Shown in pieces: positions 5,471 to 7,375 of a DNA stretch of 7,375 nucleotides. The stretch covers positions 1 through 7,375 of the forward strand of contig NZ_JACIYL010000156.1 of assembly GCF_014359955.1 (NCBI RefSeq), given 5' to 3'. Origin of the DNA: Thermogutta sp. (lineage in GTDB: Bacteria > Planctomycetota > Planctomycetia > Pirellulales > Thermoguttaceae). Both the position numbers and the translations under genes were made by a program. Each line of letters starts with the position of its first letter. The first letter of the stretch is position 1. Below the pieces are notes generated by a model, which worked only from the letters and a program-made list of their open reading frames with translations, had not been told where the DNA came from and did not search any database.

Positions 5471-6268
5471 TCACGCGAGATGCATATCATCGCCGAAGTA
5501 ATGCTTGCGGGCTTCGGGATTGGCCAGGACTTCCTGCGGTGTCCCGTGACAGAGAACCTTCCCTGCCCGAATGACGTAACTCCGGTCTGTTACCTGGAGC
5601 GTTTCCCGCACCTGGTGGTCTGTGATGAGTATGGAGATGCCCTGGGCGCGGAGAGAACGGATGATCTCCTGAATTGCGTCCACCGTTACCGGATCGATGC
5701 CCGTGAACGGCTCGTCGAGAAGAATAATTCGCGGATTGGCGATGAGCGCCCGTGCGATCTCCAGACGTCGGCGTTCGCCGCCTGACAGTCCAGCCGCTTT
5801 GGCCTTTGCCAGGTGAGTGATCCCAAACTGCTCGAGCAGCTCGGCACAGCGGCGGGTACGGGTTCGGCGATCGAAACCCAGAAGCTCCATCACCCCCAGG
5901 AGATTCTCTTCCACCGTGAGTTTGCGGAAAACGCTGGATTCCTGGGCGAGGTAACTCATGCCCCCCTCACGTGCCCGGCGGTGCATCGGCCAATGAGTGA
6001 CGTCCTTACCCTGGAGGAAAACCTGACCGGCGTCCGGACGAATGAGCCCACACGTCATCCGAAAGCTCGTTGTTTTTCCCGCCCCGTTTGGGCCAAGCAA
6101 TCCGACAATCTCGCCCGGCCAGACCTCAAAGCTCACTCCGTCCACCACCCGGCGCTTACCAAAACTTTTCACCAGACCACATGCGGCAAGGATGGCACCC
6201 GGCGTCGCGCGAATATGCGGGCCCACTTCCGTTTCCACCCGGTTGGATTTGCCGATCAACAGGCGCAT
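5471..6268 (-). CDS. lptB: LptB-like ABC transporter ATPase
   Basis: This 265-residue cytoplasmic ATPase belongs to the group that, with LptF/LptG, powers extraction of lipopolysaccharide from the inner membrane toward the outer membrane. The nucleotide-binding domain is complete: Walker A GPNGAGKTT (59-67), Q-loop YLAQE with Gln109, signature LSGGE (161-165), Walker B IILLDEP (181-187) with catalytic Glu186, D-loop GIDP (190-193) and switch His218 in TDHQV. The segments SYLAQESSVFRKLTVEEN (105-122) and FTGIDPVTV (188-196) are typical of LptB rather than of amino-acid or drug transporters. The start at ATG 6268 is supported by AAGGAGGAG just upstream, and it leaves about 25 residues ahead of the usual LptB start. 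No LptA, LptC or permease gene is in the window. The upstream gene in the same orientation is signal peptidase I. A branched-chain-type or generic ABC ATPase is a less likely alternative. Confidence 0.85.
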   Translation of the reverse strand: MRLLIGKSNRVETEVGPHIRATPGAILAACGLVKSFGKRRVVDGVSFEVWPGEIVGLLGPNGAGKTTSFRMTCGLIRPDAGQVFLQGKDVTHWPMHRRAREGGMSYLAQESSVFRKLTVEENLLGVMELLGFDRRTRTRRCAELLEQFGITHLAKAKAAGLSGGERRRLEIARALIANPRIILLDEPFTGIDPVTVDAIQEIIRSLRAQGISILITDHQVRETLQVTDRSYVIRAGKVLCHGTPQEVLANPEARKHYFGDDMHLA

Positions 6269-6536
6269 GTGGGGCTCCTCCTTGCAGGACTCTCACACAA
6301 CGGTAACGAGATCCCATCAAAGCGCCTATTTTGTCAAAAAACGGTTTTCCAGAGAATAGCAACTTCCAACCGGAAAAGAGCCCCTGAGCTGATGGCGAAG
6401 CCCGGGCGGGTGTGATCGCCGGGGCACGTCCGTTTTGCGTCGGATGACACCCTGCGAGCAGCTCTTGCAATGGACAGCGCATTCCGAGGTGACGCCCGCC
6501 GTTGTCAAAAGAGCGAATTGTGGTGGCGAGTCGGCT
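6269..6536. promoter_or_regulatory. lepB-lptB spacer with two TTTTGACAA motifs
   Basis: On the minus strand, TTTTGACAA occurs twice, at 6510-6502 and 6339-6331, each containing a consensus -35 TTGACA. At 17-base spacing the -10 positions are poor (GGAATG and GGATCT), so neither is a confident promoter. The one nearer the lptB-like gene lies about 65 bases upstream of its start. The Shine-Dalgarno sequence of that gene, AAGGAGGAG, sits at about 6277-6285. TTTTCC/GGAAAA (6345-6350 with 6372-6377) is a weak possible stem. No gene is seen. Confidence 0.35.
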
Positions 6537-7375
6537 CTAGCGGACAATTTTCATCCGCCAGAAATTGGGGAAAAATCGGATGGGAATATTCGTGCCCGGA
6601 ATGCGATCCAGGGAGTGAGGCCAGATGACGGCCAGGGCCTTTCCCACCAAAAGCTCCTCCCGAACGTAATACTCTTTAGTCCAGAATCGTCCATCTTCGC
6701 TTTGCGGACTGTTGTCGCCCAGCACAAAGTACTGCTTGGCACCCAGGCTGAACTCCAGCGCGTGCCCGGTGTTGAAAAAATCCCATTGCGTGGGGTCGGA
6801 CATCACTTCGGCCACTTTTTTACGAAACTCGTCCGGCGAGAAGAAACCCCGCCCCAGATAACGATAGGGGGATCGCTCCCAATCAAAGTCATGCATCACG
6901 AAGCCAGACCCACGCTCGTGAGCGATGTAATACACGTCACGGAAAATCTTCAGATGCCGCAGCGTGACTGTCCCCTGGCGGACGCCGAGTCGAACAGGAC
7001 GTTCCAGGTCACTGACTGTCGGACCATGCCAGTCGGTTTCATATTGCACAGTGACGGGACGCTCATCCACCCAAAGCACAAGCTGCTGATCCACATTGGC
7101 AAACCGAATGCTGTAGCGTCCCGCTCCGTGTCTGCCGAGGGATACGGTTTCCACAAACCGCGGATGGTTCAGCCCTTCAAATGTTGCGCGGCCTTCCGTG
7201 AAATCTACAGATACTCGAAAAACCTGACCTCCTCGAGTAAGCTCAAGGATAATCGTCGCCCCCGGTGCAGCCACTTCCGCTTCACATTCGACGGCAAGGT
7301 CGCCCACCCAGTGCAACCCCAACTGATCACCACGCGGAGGAATCACGCCCTGCCCCCAGCCATTCCGCAATTCTT
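6537..7375 (-). CDS. lepB: Signal peptidase I, C-terminal part with a large beta-rich domain
   Basis: The frame runs to the TAG at 6539-6537 and is open through the right edge, so the N-terminus, including the membrane anchor and the catalytic Ser and Lys boxes, lies outside. A TTG at 7370 is not a credible start. Numbering from that codon, about 279 residues are visible. Near the C-terminus, YFVLGDNSPQSEDGRFW (214-230) matches box E of type I signal peptidases: GDN, then Ser224, Asp226 and Arg228 at the conserved spacing, with the usual Ser before Arg replaced by Gly227. Before it, about 10-145 is rich in alternating hydrophobic strands and looks like a concanavalin-type beta-sandwich placed ahead of box E. 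The mature enzyme would cleave signal peptides on the outer face of the inner membrane. The ending FFPNFWRMKIVR is typical of a C-terminus. The family call rests mainly on box E. Confidence 0.85.
   Translation of the reverse strand, partial: ELRNGWGQGVIPPRGDQLGLHWVGDLAVECEAEVAAPGATIILELTRGGQVFRVSVDFTEGRATFEGLNHPRFVETVSLGRHGAGRYSIRFANVDQQLVLWVDERPVTVQYETDWHGPTVSDLERPVRLGVRQGTVTLRHLKIFRDVYYIAHERGSGFVMHDFDWERSPYRYLGRGFFSPDEFRKKVAEVMSDPTQWDFFNTGHALEFSLGAKQYFVLGDNSPQSEDGRFWTKEYYVREELLVGKALAVIWPHSLDRIPGTNIPIRFFPNFWRMKIVR

Noticed and set aside
1..7375. CRISPR array, insertion sequence, defence island or biosynthetic cluster
   Set aside because: No regularly spaced repeats, transposase, terminal repeats, nuclease or toxin genes are seen. 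The complete genes are all housekeeping or transport types.

Overview
This looks like a stretch of ordinary chromosome from a moderately GC-rich Gram-negative-type bacterium, most likely a planctomycete (Pirellulales or Thermogutta-like). That assignment is an inference. It rests on the style of the proteins (a signal peptidase I with a large beta-rich domain ahead of its C-terminal catalytic box, a bacterial inositol-phosphate synthase, an unusual Nramp-fold transporter), on the LptB-type ATPase implying an outer membrane, and on long, loosely packed intergenic regions with few strong Shine-Dalgarno sites. No mobile element, CRISPR array, rRNA or tRNA was found.

Layout, left to right. (1) 1-207, plus strand: the C-terminal 68 residues of an unrecognised protein. 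(2) 208-594: a 387-base gap with a TTGACA box and a perfect hairpin in the leader of the next gene. (3) 595/601-2160, plus: an 11-helix Nramp-superfamily membrane protein in which the canonical metal-binding DPGN motif reads GAGS. (4) 2218-3420, minus: a complete PLP-dependent aspartate-type aminotransferase, convergent with the transporter, with an inverted repeat across the junction. (5) 3421-4167: a 747-base divergent intergenic region. It is rich in inverted repeats, including four stem-loops in the aminotransferase leader, an 8+8 palindrome at its putative promoter, a GTGACGTCAC palindrome, and a perfect hairpin whose arm is repeated a third time. (6) 4168-5388, plus: a myo-inositol-1-phosphate synthase. 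(7) 5471-6268, minus: an LptB-like ABC ATPase with a strong Shine-Dalgarno sequence. (8) 6537 to the right edge, minus: the C-terminal part of signal peptidase I.

The genes do not form one pathway. lepB and the lptB-like gene lie in the same orientation and both serve envelope biogenesis (protein export and lipopolysaccharide export), but a 268-base gap separates them, so co-transcription is uncertain. The synthase could supply inositol for phospholipids or solutes, and the aminotransferase is central amino-acid metabolism. I do not see a clear new multi-gene system. The points most worth a second look are the transporter with its altered metal site and the structured DNA/RNA between the aminotransferase and synthase genes.
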